Part shown: one piece after another, positions 34,405 to 45,304 of the stretch | How positions within the stretch are numbered: position 1 is the stretch's first letter | Layout: each line of letters starts with the position of its first letter | From: Metallyticus violacea | Lineage: Eukaryota > Arthropoda > Insecta > Mantodea > Metallyticidae | DNA: 64,000 nt | Assembly (NCBI GenBank): GCA_030762175.1 | Contig: CM060846.1 | Location: 310,344,512 to 310,408,511, forward strand | Direction of reading: 5' to 3' | Position numbers and translations under genes: made by a program | The notes under the pieces: model-generated | The model's input: the letters and a program-made list of their open reading frames with translations, nothing else | Told to the model about the DNA's origin: nothing | Database searches by the model: none

Positions 34405-36640
34405 TTTTTTATTTTATTCAGATATCAAATTACAGAATTTGCATTTAGTAAAATTATATAAGTAAAATAAAACAAAATGCTAAATTTTATGACTGTGTGC
34501 TTACAATCTAATTAAGAATGAAGGGCAAATATTAACGCTATTTCTATTCCGATTTTCTCCAGTGTCATTGTACCTTGTAAATTTATGTAATGATTCGTCA
34601 CATTATATTAATTTTCTTCCTATAATAATTTTCTGACATAAATCATGGAAACAGACAGACAAAACTCAACTATTAAGACAATACGTTTCGCTTATTTTAG
34701 GTAATCATGAATGTAATAACTGAACATGAGAGCTGCACATCCACCGTCGCCACAGTAACAATACTACTCGTTCACGCTCGCGAGTTTTTACTTCGACTCT
34801 TCTGTTCTTGCTAAGTATTCTCCCTCAAAGAGAGCCGTTTGTGTTATTACAAATATCACTCTGGTTGCCGCGATTAACTGGCTTGTGGTCTGAAGAAATA
34901 ATTGAGGGTTTCAGCAAGTATAATTAGCGGTATTCTTACGATCCGCACAGTTAGCTCTTGCTGCTTTTGTCGGAAACGTTAAGCCTATTTTAAAAATCCC
35001 AATTTAGAAAGCGTATTAATTGACTTGGGAAAGGGAAAAAATGATTCAACTTTAATTTATATTTTTATAGGTATTAATAAAAATGGAATTTCCTCTATAT
35101 AATGAAGTATGGTACATGCAGTTTTCTAACTGATAAATGTGTTCAAAAATGAAAAAGGTATGTTCTGCTAAAGACAGATTCTTTTTTTCCTAACTTAATG
35201 CTCGAGAGGCACATTTTGATGTTTTTATGGAACTAAATAATGTGTTAAACCTCTAATATATGCTTAACTTTATAAATCCTTGATGCCTTTAATGGTTCTA
35301 GTTAGGATTTTGTAAAAGAACATCTTCCAACCTATGTGGCTGAAATTCACTGAAAATCTAAATTTAATCGCTTGATATCCGATAAAATTTTAGCACATAA
35401 AATGCATATTTTCTGGTACTTTAATGCATCAATTGTTTCATATTTTCAGTAAATAGTTAATGAACAACTGTATTAACAACTTTGTCAACAGAGAACTTCT
35501 TTAATAAAGGGATTATTTTTTATTTTATTTATTTATTTATTGCATTTACGTATTCACAGCTTTCACTAAAAACTATACCGCACGCGCGGTGTTTTGAATC
35601 GCGTCGGCGGCGAGCGGCACGACACGCCTAGGTGAGGTAGTTTTACTTGAAAGCCCTGTAGAAAATAACTCAAGTGCAGTAAAAATTCTTTACATATAAA
35701 ATATATTTGTAATGAAAGCACAAATAAAAATGCCTGTATCAAGTTATTGTAAAAGCTTTCATACATAGCAGGCAAACATTTCATCACTCAGCTATGTATA
35801 GATTTTGAGAAACTTTTCACTTTATAAGCAACATTTTAACATTATAGGGATAGAGAATTCCGGAGCCTCTTAAAATATGTTTTTATGTGAAATAATTATC
35901 TTTTCGGCAAAGCTACTATAGACAGTACAACAAAATCTCTTCTTTGTAATATGTAACATTTATAAGTACAGGCACATTTCTATTGTAAACATTAATTTGG
36001 CAGGCTAAACTTTAGCGAAAAAATGAACTACTCAAATGTTTACAAAAATATTGATCGCAGTTAATGAAATCCTGGCGTGTTTGGAACAATGCATATGTAC
36101 ATAAAATAAATGTTTTCTTGCGTGTTTGCTCTCATTTGAAATGAAACACTCTAAATGTGCTTATTTTTGCCACTGTTTTCCCCGAACATTCAGGGTCGGT
36201 GGATGATCCCACTTCAAGTGATAAGCCAGCTCTGCTTCATATCTCTACATGGGTTACAAATCCCCAAAATGTATTTTGCAATAGCGAGAATACCAGTTGA
36301 ATGAGAAGGGCTGCGTTTTCGCTTTTGAAAATTCCAGCACGCCACTGGAAGCATGGGGGGGGGGGGTTAACCTGTAGAGTATTCTGATCGATTTTATGTG
36401 TGTGTGTGCTGTGGCATTAATTTAACAGGCCATGGAAGGGTGGAGGCTGATCGGAGAGTGTCTGTATCCATTCCTGTGTTTTGGATCATAGGGCCTCCTC
36501 CACCCCGCGTTCCCCTTCCACACCAAGTGACAGGGATTATTTGCGAATAAAATGGCCTGTTGTACTGGAAATAACTGCATCTCAATCCCATTTCCATGCA
36601 TTGATTTGTTTCTCTTTTATTATTATTATTTCTGGTGCTT
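34405..36640. other. unassigned; a small GC island and a G12 run
   Basis: Mostly AT-rich. A 72-base GC/CpG-rich block at 35560-35631 is bounded by AG and GT. A G12 homopolymer lies at 36355-36366. The block at 36.4-36.6 kb is GC-richer and open on both strands for 76-125 codons, without a motif. Confidence 0.45.
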
Positions 36641-36645
36641 TGCAG

Positions 36646-36766
36646 CGTAGATCTAAAAGAGATGTCCATGATATCAGGAGCCCACCGGCCGGTTGTTGTG
36701 GAAACACGTAACGGTAGCGACAATGCCCGAGCTGCCTCCAGCGACCTATCGCATGGGTCTGTATGA
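36646..36766 (+). CDS. candidate terminal coding exon, unrecognised
   Basis: A strong acceptor context (pyrimidine-rich attattatttctggtgc then tttgcag, ending at 36645) is followed by one base completing a codon, then 39 open codons and TGA at 36764-36766. The translation begins VDLKEMSMISGAHRPVVVET and ends with a Ser/Asp/Asn/Ala-rich tail closing in SDLSHGSV. Base composition is about balanced in a ~65% AT region, and residue usage is unlike the Phe/Ile/Tyr/Lys-rich chance frames. I do not recognise the protein. No upstream exon was found in the window, so phase and gene are unknown. Another frame is open too (RRSKRDVHDIRSPPAGCCGN then Thr and stop), which weakens the case. This is the window's best host-gene candidate, but only a candidate. 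Confidence 0.3.
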
Positions 36767-36769
36767 CGC

Positions 36770-37682
36770 ATATAGATTGTCCAATTACCCAGTGCTATTC
36801 CGGCACATGAACATTAAATACCTAATGAGCCTCAAAGCATACACGCGACTGTCACGTCTACTTTATGGGCACAAGTTCGTTTTATAATTGATTTTAATAT
36901 CTATTTTAGCTAATATGGATGTGTTAATTGAACACTGTTCTCTCAGGCTGTTTTTGTACAATTCAGGAATGAGACCGCTACAGCATACAGTATTCTTAAA
37001 CTTTTTTTCATCGATGATATTGTTCATCCATTTCACAATTCCCGAGCTCTTACACAATACTATACTTGAAACAATAAGAATTGCATCTTTTAAATCACTC
37101 CAAAATTTCTTAACACTCAATCGGTATAACGCACTTACTTTTAAAATTCATTATTTTGCTCATCTCATCCTCTTCGAGTCAGTTTCTAAGAAGTCAGTCT
37201 GCTCTGTATTAATTCAAACTAAACTTGGGATCTTTTTATACCCCAAAATACCATTTCCTGAAGTTGCAATTTGTTGGAATGATTGGATGCCCATTATGGA
37301 GATTACCCTACAAAAATGTTACGCTTTTGTAAAACTAATGCATTGTTTAAAATGTGGTATTGTTAGACAACCAAAAATAATAAATAAATAAATTTTCAAA
37401 GCTGTTTTCAATGTAAATTTGGCATTATTTAGTAAAAATATTTTATTAAATGTTACTTTTATTTAGGTGAAATGTATGTGTTTCATATCAACGTAGTATA
37501 TTCAATTTTATCCTATAATAAAGTGAGAAATGGGAAGACTCGACGACACCGTTCAAACAGCTCGCAGCTCTGACAGAGGGTTACATTCGCATATCACTGA
37601 AAAGATCAGAATTTTCACTGTAGTGAAATCTCTGATAATGACTCGTACTAAAAGTTATGCTGTCAGAAACAAATATATTATC
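36770..37682. other. unassigned, holds the longest open frame
   Basis: The 167-codon plus frame at 36888-37391 is the longest in the window. It is rich in Leu/Ile/Phe/Lys/Thr, has no recognisable domain, and is overlapped on the minus strand by an 85-codon frame. There are no supporting splice, promoter or homology signals. I treat it as probable chance, but it deserves a search. Confidence 0.35.
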
Positions 37683-37962
37683 CTTTTTTTAAATGGCGTT
37701 TAACGTCCATTTTTACTACTGAGGCACCACAGGCGGAGGAAACTGATGATACATGAGATGAAATGATATATTGCGAAAGGATATTTTAAAGAAAGAAATC
37801 TCCCAGGCCTAAGTTTAGGGTACCTCCTCGGCATTTGCCATTTATGGGACTGAGGAAAACCCGGAAAAAACCTGAGCCAGAGAGGACGGTCCTGGCGGGA
37901 TTTGAACCCCAGACCTCCCGCTCACGAGTCCGTGTCTTAATGAGCTCGGCCACCCGTGGTGG
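37683..37962 (-). mobile_element. SINE family A copy 4
   Basis: Reading the minus strand: the head ccaccacgggtggccgagct, the B-box ggggttcaaatcccgcc, the family body (aatggcaaatgccgagga, aaacttaggcctggga), the cctgtggtgcctcagtagta block, and a 3' end with acgttaaacgccatttaaa. A 96-codon plus-strand frame (37835-38125) and an 88-codon minus frame (37786-38052) cross it and are artefacts of SINE sequence. A target duplication was not found. Confidence 0.93.
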
Positions 37963-38157
37963 TTTCATCATTTCTAAAAACAATGTTCCATTACATAGTT
38001 TATTTTCTTTCGAATATGACAATATGTTTGGTCGTTCCGTCGGGTTATCCAAGTATCTTATGACCGATCTAGAGGCGGCTACAGAAGATTTGGGACAACA
38101 CAGAACTCGGTGGGAGGAACACTAGAGAGACAGTCTAATAAATTAATTCTAATGAAC

Positions 38158-38345
38158 TTAACAAAGAGATGTCTTTACCCAGATCACTCCAGATGCTGGA
38201 ACGGTCTTGACTTCATTTTCCACACATTTCTGGCATCTGCTACATATACATCTTGACGGATTCCATCCCTTAGCTCGTCTAAAGTGAGTGGGTTCTACTG
38301 ATTCATGAATCACAATATTAGTTAGAACGCTATCACCTGGGAATT
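38158..38345 (-). other. unrecognised Cys-rich open stretch
   Basis: One minus-strand frame is open for about 60 codons without an internal ATG, ending in a TAA near 38158. It includes HFRRAKGWNPSRCICSRCQK then CVENEVKTVP, so C-x-C-x2-C-x2-C in a short space. Another minus frame over the same bases (LTLDELRDGIRQDVYVADAR) also looks non-random. It could be a decayed transposon or an exon; I cannot decide. Confidence 0.2.
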
Positions 38346-38595
38346 TCTATTCAAATAGCATCTTGGCACAATGAGCAGAGTTGATGTAGGCATAAACATT
38401 TATAAATAAACAATTCTTATGGAATATAGTAATATAGTTACTAGAGTTTATCCTACGATTAGAGTGTTGTTTTACTATTCAAGCCACACTGAGCGGCGTG
38501 AGACTCAAGGCCAACGTAGCAGTCAGTAAAAACTGCTAGCCCGCTCGCCTTCAGCGATGGCTTATCAATGCAGTCCTCCGTCGCCACGTAGGTCA

Positions 38596-38890
38596 GTCGG
38601 TCTAGTGGTAACCATACTTGCCTCGTAGACCCAAGATCGTGGGTTCAATCCCGGCCAGGGTCGATGGATTTTTTCGGGCGTAAAAATCCAAAGCATGATC
38701 TATGATCCTTCGAAAGGGAAGTAAAGCCATGGGTCCTGTATCGCAGATTTACGGCACATTAAAGAATCTCAAGCCTGGAAGAAGAGGTCTCTGAGCAAAA
38801 TTTATCGGTCGTTTCACGCCCTTAATAAAACGGGACGCTGATATTCTGAGATGTTAAAGCCCGTTCGTAAATAAACCAAATCAACAAACT
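38596..38890 (+). mobile_element. SINE family B copy 4, perfect 9 bp target-site duplication
   Basis: Full-length copy: gtcggtctagtggtaaccat head with A-box, tgggttcaatcccggcc B-box, then gggcgtaaaaatccaaagca, gaaagggaagtaaagcca, gatttacggcacattaaaga, tttcacgcccttaataaaac and gttcgtaaataaaccaaatc. Direct repeats cgtaggtca at 38587-38595 and 38891-38899 flank it exactly, which defines the true 5' end of family B as gtcggtc. Confidence 0.96.
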
Positions 38891-38899
38891 CGTAGGTCA

Positions 38900-41350
38900 T
38901 TAGATTATTGGCTGACCTAATATTATAAAGAATTATATTTGAAAATATCTGTCCCGGTAGGTAATAAAGTTGTGCGCACATACAACATCAGAAGGAAAGT
39001 AGGAAGAGGAAAATGACTTAAGATAAACTGGAAACACCATATGTATTTAACAGAATGTCCTGGGAGCAAGATTGTGCTTGTAACAACAAAAGAACAGTAA
39101 GACTAATGTATTCGAATATTACAACTTTTCTCGGGAAGTTGGCATCGTTTGCTCAAATGCATTATTTACTTTTTGTTTTCCACTGTAAAAAGATGTGACA
39201 TATTTAAAATATTATCAGTTTCAATGGATTAGAGTTATGCTTCCTTTCAGTTTTTAAAAGACCTCTTAAATAACCTTTTTAAAGTGTCTCACAGTTATTT
39301 AGTTTTTTCAAAAGCTTTTCATTCCTTCTTGACAATGAAGAGAAACGAGCTTATAACTTCAAAGGCGGTTCAATAGCAACTCTGTAGTGAGTGAAAGATC
39401 CCCCAGGTGGTGACAGTTGTAGTACATTTTGAGTTTGTGGGTAATGTTAGTTTGCCCTTAACTCATGAAATGACTACAACGTGACTTGTACCATGAGATG
39501 TTACAGTTGAAACTGCGTTATTAAATAATTAGCAGAAATCTTTTTAAAGTAATTTAATACAACTTTTGATGTTTTTCTATGCATGCTTTACAAAATTACA
39601 CAATGTAAAAAAGTAAGACAACGTTTTTAAATACTGCAATTATGCCACTGAAATCTTTTGATTTTAAAACTCAGATATATTTAAATGCGTGTAATTTTAT
39701 GTCTTGTCAGTTTTTCCCAACTAAGTATCACCTTCACATTTACATAAATTATACGGACATTCCTCATATATGTGACTTTTTAATATTTCAACTGGGGTGT
39801 TTCTCTTTGAGGTTTGAGAGTTACGAATTGTGCTATTTTGTCAAACTGGTAGTCATTTTAAAACTTTTATCAGGTTGAGCATGACATTCAAAAGTTATAG
39901 CTGTAGGACAAAGACCAAAGAGCTGCACAATGACATTTTCTTAGTGCTTTAAAATCTGCTCGTCGAGGGCAATTTAAAGTTATTTTTCCTCCATAAGGAA
40001 TTGTATTTGTCGAGTTCTATCTGGATTGTCTGGATCCGGAGAATCAGATACATCTACAAAACTGTATTTTGTTCTTTAGGTTTAGCTTCTTGTTCACTAG
40101 TTGAAACATCTCTCTCCTTCTAAAAACATCTTGGGAATTTTACGATGAAACGGTCGCAACGAAGCATCTATGATAGTTTTTAACTTTTTCAAAGATGTTC
40201 ATTATAGGGTTTTAGTGGTAGTATCATCTCCCAAATGCAGATGCATAAGGCGAACCGTTGAATTCCTCTCACACAAGCAACCAGAATCTTTCAATTTCGC
40301 ATAACATTGTACGGAATTAACAGCACAGAAAATCCCTTCTTCACTGCTGTGTACATCATTTTTCACAGAACACCATCTGGTGCTTAACAGATCAAACTAT
40401 CTTCAATGAAGGCAGTATAAATACAAATTTCCATGTTTTTTTTTCTATCAACGTGCAAGAACAAACCAATAATAAAAAATATTCATTTTTTAAAACTTGT
40501 GGAGGTACTTTTAATGAATTCTACACTAATATAGTACGGGAAAAACTTGAAAGCCTTTTTTCCCGGAACTGAGATTACAGTCATCCAGCTGTTAGGATGT
40601 GTGAGAAATGAGGTGTATCAGAGTTCGCTCAGGAAAACAACGTTGTCACATCTCTGTAATCTCTTTCAGTATTGTTTAGCGCTAACATAGATCAGGTGCG
40701 CAGATGAAGGTATATTATTTATTAATTTATTCGTGATTTATGTTACCCTCATTTAAACTTAATTAACCTAAATAATTTAATAACATGAGAAACAGGAAAT
40801 GTAAATCGTTTCTGCTCAATCTTTGATGTACGAAAATAAGTGACAACGCAAAAATTGTATCACTGTTCAAACAAAAGCGATAACGCTAGATACTCGGAAC
40901 TCGTGGGATGGGGCGAGAATTTTAAGATTTGCTCCGCACTTTATCTTTCTTCCACCAAAGAGCAAAACTTTCATCAAATTTGGAATCATTTAAGCGAATA
41001 CTTTCTCGAAAACTCATAGTATATCTAATACAGGAAGCCCGGTCTGAGAGACCGCTATAAATATTGCAGCCGGAACTCGAGGCCACCTTTATTATGTTAA
41101 TAAGTTGATAATAATAATTGCATAGGCCTAAGAATTGAGAATGCAGAGTTATTTTTATTAAGTAATGAGTTGATATGGATATTTGGTATGTATTTTATAA
41201 TTTGATGATTCAGAACTACGTTTATTATGGATTGATGTGCTTATTTCTTATGTGTGTATGTTTATTTTTGGTATGTAACAGCACTTTTCAAAAGGCTATT
41301 GTATTTATTTCCATGTTTTGTATTGAGTTTAGCCACCTGTAAAAACCCTT
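38900..41350. other. mostly unassigned; coding-like stretch near 40.0-40.3 kb
   Basis: On the minus strand between about 40,320 and 39,960 several frames give protein-like segments (for example FVDVSDSPDPDNPDRTRQIQ and SLKKLKTIIDASLRPFHRKI) broken by stops. A decayed mobile-element protein is likely, but the family is not recognised. The rest is AT-rich without features. Confidence 0.3.

Positions 41351-41351
<1 letters not shown>

Positions 41352-41394
<43 letters not shown>
41352..41394. repeat. (AG)n microsatellite
   Basis: About 21 AG units; it gives an Arg/Glu run in an overlapping 60-codon frame. Confidence 0.95.
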
Positions 41395-41396
<2 letters not shown>

Positions 41397-42838
41397 TTGT
41401 GTATGTGTAACCAAAGGACTGTTTGCCATGAGGTAGTATGGGGTGATAGATGCTCTCAGATTACAATGGAAACAAAAGGCAGAAGGTTTTCTTTTGCTTC
41501 AGGACACGAGATTCTTCACTCCATGGGAATATTTCGGAAGGAGATTCTCCGACAGAATACACAAAAGCATAACACCGTTTTAAATGGGCGAAATTAGGAC
41601 AATTAGTACAAGGGGCTTAAGCGAATAAATAAGAGCCTCACATGTGAGTAGATATCATTCTAAAGGGAATTAAAATGTCATAATCGAGACATAGTGTTTT
41701 ATAACGCGCAGGGGGAAAGGCACAAACCAAAGAAATCTGCCACCCAGTCAAAATAATAGTAAGGGAAATTATATGTGCTTTATCCCGATATCTTAGTTCC
41801 CAAATCAAGAATAGACTAGGGAGTTGAATTAAGTACAATGATTTGTTAATTCAGAAAAGCCAGTTGAGAATCGAGAATGAGTTAGAGGTTACAAGTGGGG
41901 AAATTCATATCAATTATAGCGAAGCAATAGAAATTGGTTAGACAGCAGCGAGCAGTTCAATATTGATAGGCTGGTATCTTGAACTTAAATAAAATATTAG
42001 TGAAGAAATCAATCTCGTTTGTCTTATGTGTGAAATATTCCATGTTCTGGCGTATCAAAATGAGCCATAAAAGCACTCCATTGAGCCCTGAACACTCATC
42101 ATAAGAGAATTGGAGCAATCCACTGAGCTAGAAGCCGATAGAATGACGATCTAACAATCAGCAGTCATCAACGGAACCTTCGCATCCCCCTTACACGCCA
42201 GGTTGCGCGCCCACCACAGTCAAAACCGCTCCTCAGGAACTCAACCACCGTGGGGTATTGTGACATCCACACCATTAACCATCCAACTTATCTAATCACC
42301 CACACTTAAGCCCCAGCATATACTAAAACCGCTCCAATATCAACATATGCACACTAGGATAGCTGAAACATTAACGAAGATAAATCTTTGTTAAGCTTAT
42401 CAATTTGAAGGTATAGAAGGGAATTGTTGCTTTCCGCTAGAAATGGCTTAAGCGAGCACCACCAAATATTCCCGAGCGGTCTGAGAAGTCGTATCTCGTT
42501 AATTAACAGTTGCTGCTTACTACGATATAGCTGTAGTTGGTTTTTAAATGTTTTACTATGGTTTAGAACTTTTAGGAAAGTGTTAGGGTGTAACTCATTT
42601 TTAAAACCTTACTGGAGCAAGAGTGATAAGTCAATCGTGTTTATTGGTCCACTTGTACATTTTATGTAATGCTCGCGACTTAATATTCTGAATCCGTAAT
42701 ACTTGCAGAAGTGGAAATTGGAATTTGCTGGATATAAAGCTATACCTCCACATATAGCACCCAAGTATTTTTTAAAAATTTTCCCTTGTTGTTCACTCTG
42801 CAATAACCAGAAGGTTTTGAGTAAATAAATAAATGAGC
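41395..42838. other. unassigned sequence
   Basis: No repeat or coding motif. The 42.1-42.3 kb part is C-rich on the plus strand (ccttacacgccaggttgcgc) with no recognisable content. Small frames at 42424-42803 on both strands overlap each other and look like chance. Confidence 0.45.
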
Positions 42839-42849
42839 TAAATAGTTAT

Positions 42850-43117
42850 TTTTTTAATTAATGTTTAACGCCCGTTTTTACTACTGAGTCACCACAGGCA
42901 GTGACATTGATAATACAGGGGATGAAACGATATTTTGGATAAGGATTTTTTTTAAGGAAGGGAACGTTCCAGGCCTAAGTTTAGGGTACCTCGGCATTTG
43001 CCATTTATGAGGACTGAAGAAAACCTGGAAAAAAAAACCTCAGTCAGGGGGGACGGTCTTGACGGGATTCGAACGCTCACAAGTCCGCGCTTTATCGACC
43101 TCGGCCACCCGTGGCGG
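42850..43117 (-). mobile_element. SINE family A copy 5, 11 bp target-site duplication
   Basis: Minus-strand copy with head ccgccacgggtggccgaggt, a shortened anticodon-region segment, B-box gttcgaatcccgtc, the family body (aaatggcaaatgccgaggta, aaacttaggcctggaacg) and a tail acgggcgttaaacattaatt. Flanking direct repeats taaatagttat (42839-42849) and taaatagctat (43118-43128) match at 10 of 11 positions. Confidence 0.95.
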
Positions 43118-43129
43118 TAAATAGCTATA

Positions 43130-43563
43130 TGTACATACCCGTTAACACAAAATAAAAAAATAGGTATAGCAAAAACAATCGTCATTGTTGGAGCCAGTCA
43201 CAAATAACTAATTACTGAAAGGAAATAATTTGCTAACCGCAATATTAGTTTTGAGTCCCATGATGACATACCGGTGTTCACTCGAAGCTGGAAAAAACTA
43301 AAGGCTTTATGTATATATTTAGATGCAACGTACAACAAACATAAATTTAAAACTCTTCATAGTGAAAATGTATTGGACAGCCGTCTTAGGCTGAAATTAA
43401 AGAATGTAGACTCAACAAACATAAATCGCCATGTAAAAAGTTGTTTAATGGTGTTAACCACTTCATCGTACATTTTACGTTCACCAATGGTTATATTTGT
43501 ACATTTTAAACGTTTGTAGATACAATTTCATATACTAATGTCCTAAACTAATTTTATTTTACG
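43130..43563. other. unassigned interval between two SINEs
   Basis: Holds an 81-codon plus frame at 43274-43519 without a known motif (rich in Lys/Leu/Asn, begins MFTRSWKKLKALCIYLDATY). No splice or repeat evidence. Confidence 0.35.
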
Positions 43564-43858
43564 GTGGTAGATTATTTAAGCAGGCTCTCTTCATCATACT
43601 TGCCTCGTAAACCCAAGATCATGGGTTCAATCCCGGCCAGGATCGATGAATTTTTCGGGCGTAAAAATTGTAAGTGTAGCTTCCTTCGTAAGGAAAATAA
43701 AGGCTGGGTCCCGTGTCGTAGATTTACGGCATATAAAAAAACCTCAAGTTTGAAAAAAGGTGCATCTGAGCAAAATTTAACGGCCGTTTCACGCCCTGAA
43801 TTGAATGGGACGCTGATGACCTGAGATGTTAAAGAGCGTCCGTGAATAAATTGAATCG
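43564..43858 (+). mobile_element. SINE family B copy 5
   Basis: The 5' ~25 bases are rearranged; from catacttgcctcgtaaaccc onward the copy follows the family: atgggttcaatcccggcc B-box, gggcgtaaaaattgtaag, gatttacggcatataaaa, tctgagcaaaatttaacg, tttcacgccctgaattgaat, gagcgtccgtgaataaattg. Its 86-codon sense open frame is a SINE artefact. No target duplication was identified. Confidence 0.92.
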
Positions 43859-43859
43859 A

Positions 43860-44978
43860 AAGACTTACTTCACAAAGTAGACAGCTAATCCAATATAACC
43901 TTTCAGTTTAATCGCTTAAGGTTTTGTCTTACATACTGTTATTGCTAATACTGAAGGAAATGTAATTTGGAATTAGCGTGAACTTTGGATGCAACATCCG
44001 TAGCAAAACTCTTCCTTTCAAGCACTGGCGGAGAACACACAATAGATGCTTCAGAATAAGTTACACAAACTCATAAAACCTATTCAACTATCGAAAGGAT
44101 CATAAATTATGCCGTTACTCGAACTAACTTTAAGGGAAAAAACTACAATGCATAAACGTTAGTGACAAAACATTTGAAATCATAAAGAGAAGAATAGAAT
44201 CCTACAAAACAAGAGGAAAATGTATAACATAGCAGATATTTTGTGAAAAACTTAACATAATTTGAAAAAATAAACCAACTGGTGCACACGAGTGACAAAG
44301 AAGTGTGCTGTCCGTAAGGACTTTCTACATTGGAGCCAAGGATCCTGGATAGCTGACCGTAGTGAGCAGGAATTGATCACATGTGGCGTCATGTCATGCA
44401 TGCCACAATTTAGGAATAAACTAGTTCTGTAAAGGACCTGTAAAAATAAAGAAATAGTTTCCTATCTGATTTTTTCAGCAGTTTAGTGTTAGAAATAAAC
44501 CACAAATACAGTAAATTTACTCCCCGATAAAATTTTGTATTTCTAAATGTGTTAATATATACATTTTCTGCAGTATTAACACAAACATTTTAAGGGGCCT
44601 TAAATGAATCTTTTGACAATCGAAAATAACAAACTGCTACAATTTATTGATATTTACTAACAAAATATAGCAAGAACTGTTAAAATATATGAAATCACAG
44701 TGACCAAAAACCAGTGTTCTTGGAAGACGTTATCTGCAAAGAGGTAAAAGGCAATATGTTGTATGAATGTTATTTATAAAGAAATTTAAATGAAGCTATA
44801 AATTTTAAAAATAGCATTCATTTTAAACGAATTGATTATGCATACTGTAATTATTTACAATTAACAATTAATCTACTATACCAATTAACAAACTAAACAA
44901 TGACAATTTACCTTTATACTCTCGGAAATTTCTTGAATGTGATTCTTTCGTCATTGCTTATGTCTTTATATGAATTGA
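43860..44978. other. unassigned AT-rich sequence
   Basis: No open frame of note, no repeat recognised. Confidence 0.5.
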
Positions 44979-44990
44979 GCAGATAACATT

Positions 44991-45288
44991 GTCGGTCCTG
45001 GTGGTGTAGTGGTTACCATACTTGCCTCCTAAACCCAAGATCGCGGGTTCGATCCCGGCAAGGACCGATGAATTTTTTCGGTCGTAAAAATCCTAAGTAT
45101 GGCTTCCTTCGGAAGGGAAGTAAAGCCGTGGGTCCCTTGTCCTACATTTACGGCACGATAAAGAACCTCAAGCCTGAAAAAAGAGGCCTCTGAGCAAAAT
45201 TTGTCGGCCGTTTCACGCCTGAGCTGAATGACACTCTGATGGCCTGAGATGTTAAAGAGCGTCCATAAATAAACCTAATCAAAAAAAA
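44991..45288 (+). mobile_element. SINE family B copy 6, best-preserved tRNA-like head
   Basis: The head begins gtcggtcctggtggtgtagt and its 5' ggtcct pairs with aggacc after the B-box (gcgggttcgatcccggc), so the tRNA acceptor stem is still visible; the anticodon arm is not properly foldable. The body follows the family to gagcgtccataaataaacc and an A8 tail. Flanking repeats gcagataacattg (44979-44991) and gcacataacaatg (45290-45302) match at 11 of 13 positions. tRNA finders may call a pseudo-tRNA here. Confidence 0.96.
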
Positions 45289-45304
45289 TGCACATAACAA
45301 TGCC

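Noticed and set aside
36646..36711. Neuropeptide-like frame with dibasic KR and CC residues
   Set aside because: RRSKRDVHDIRSPPAGCCGN is open but ends after about 21 codons, and no signal peptide or precursor context exists; the other frame of the same block is longer.
37835..38125. 96-codon plus-strand frame
   Set aside because: Most of it is antisense SINE A; the rest is unsupported.
44991..45067. Functional tRNA gene with A- and B-box
   Set aside because: The acceptor pairing is visible but the anticodon arm does not fold, and a SINE B body and target duplications follow; it is a SINE head.
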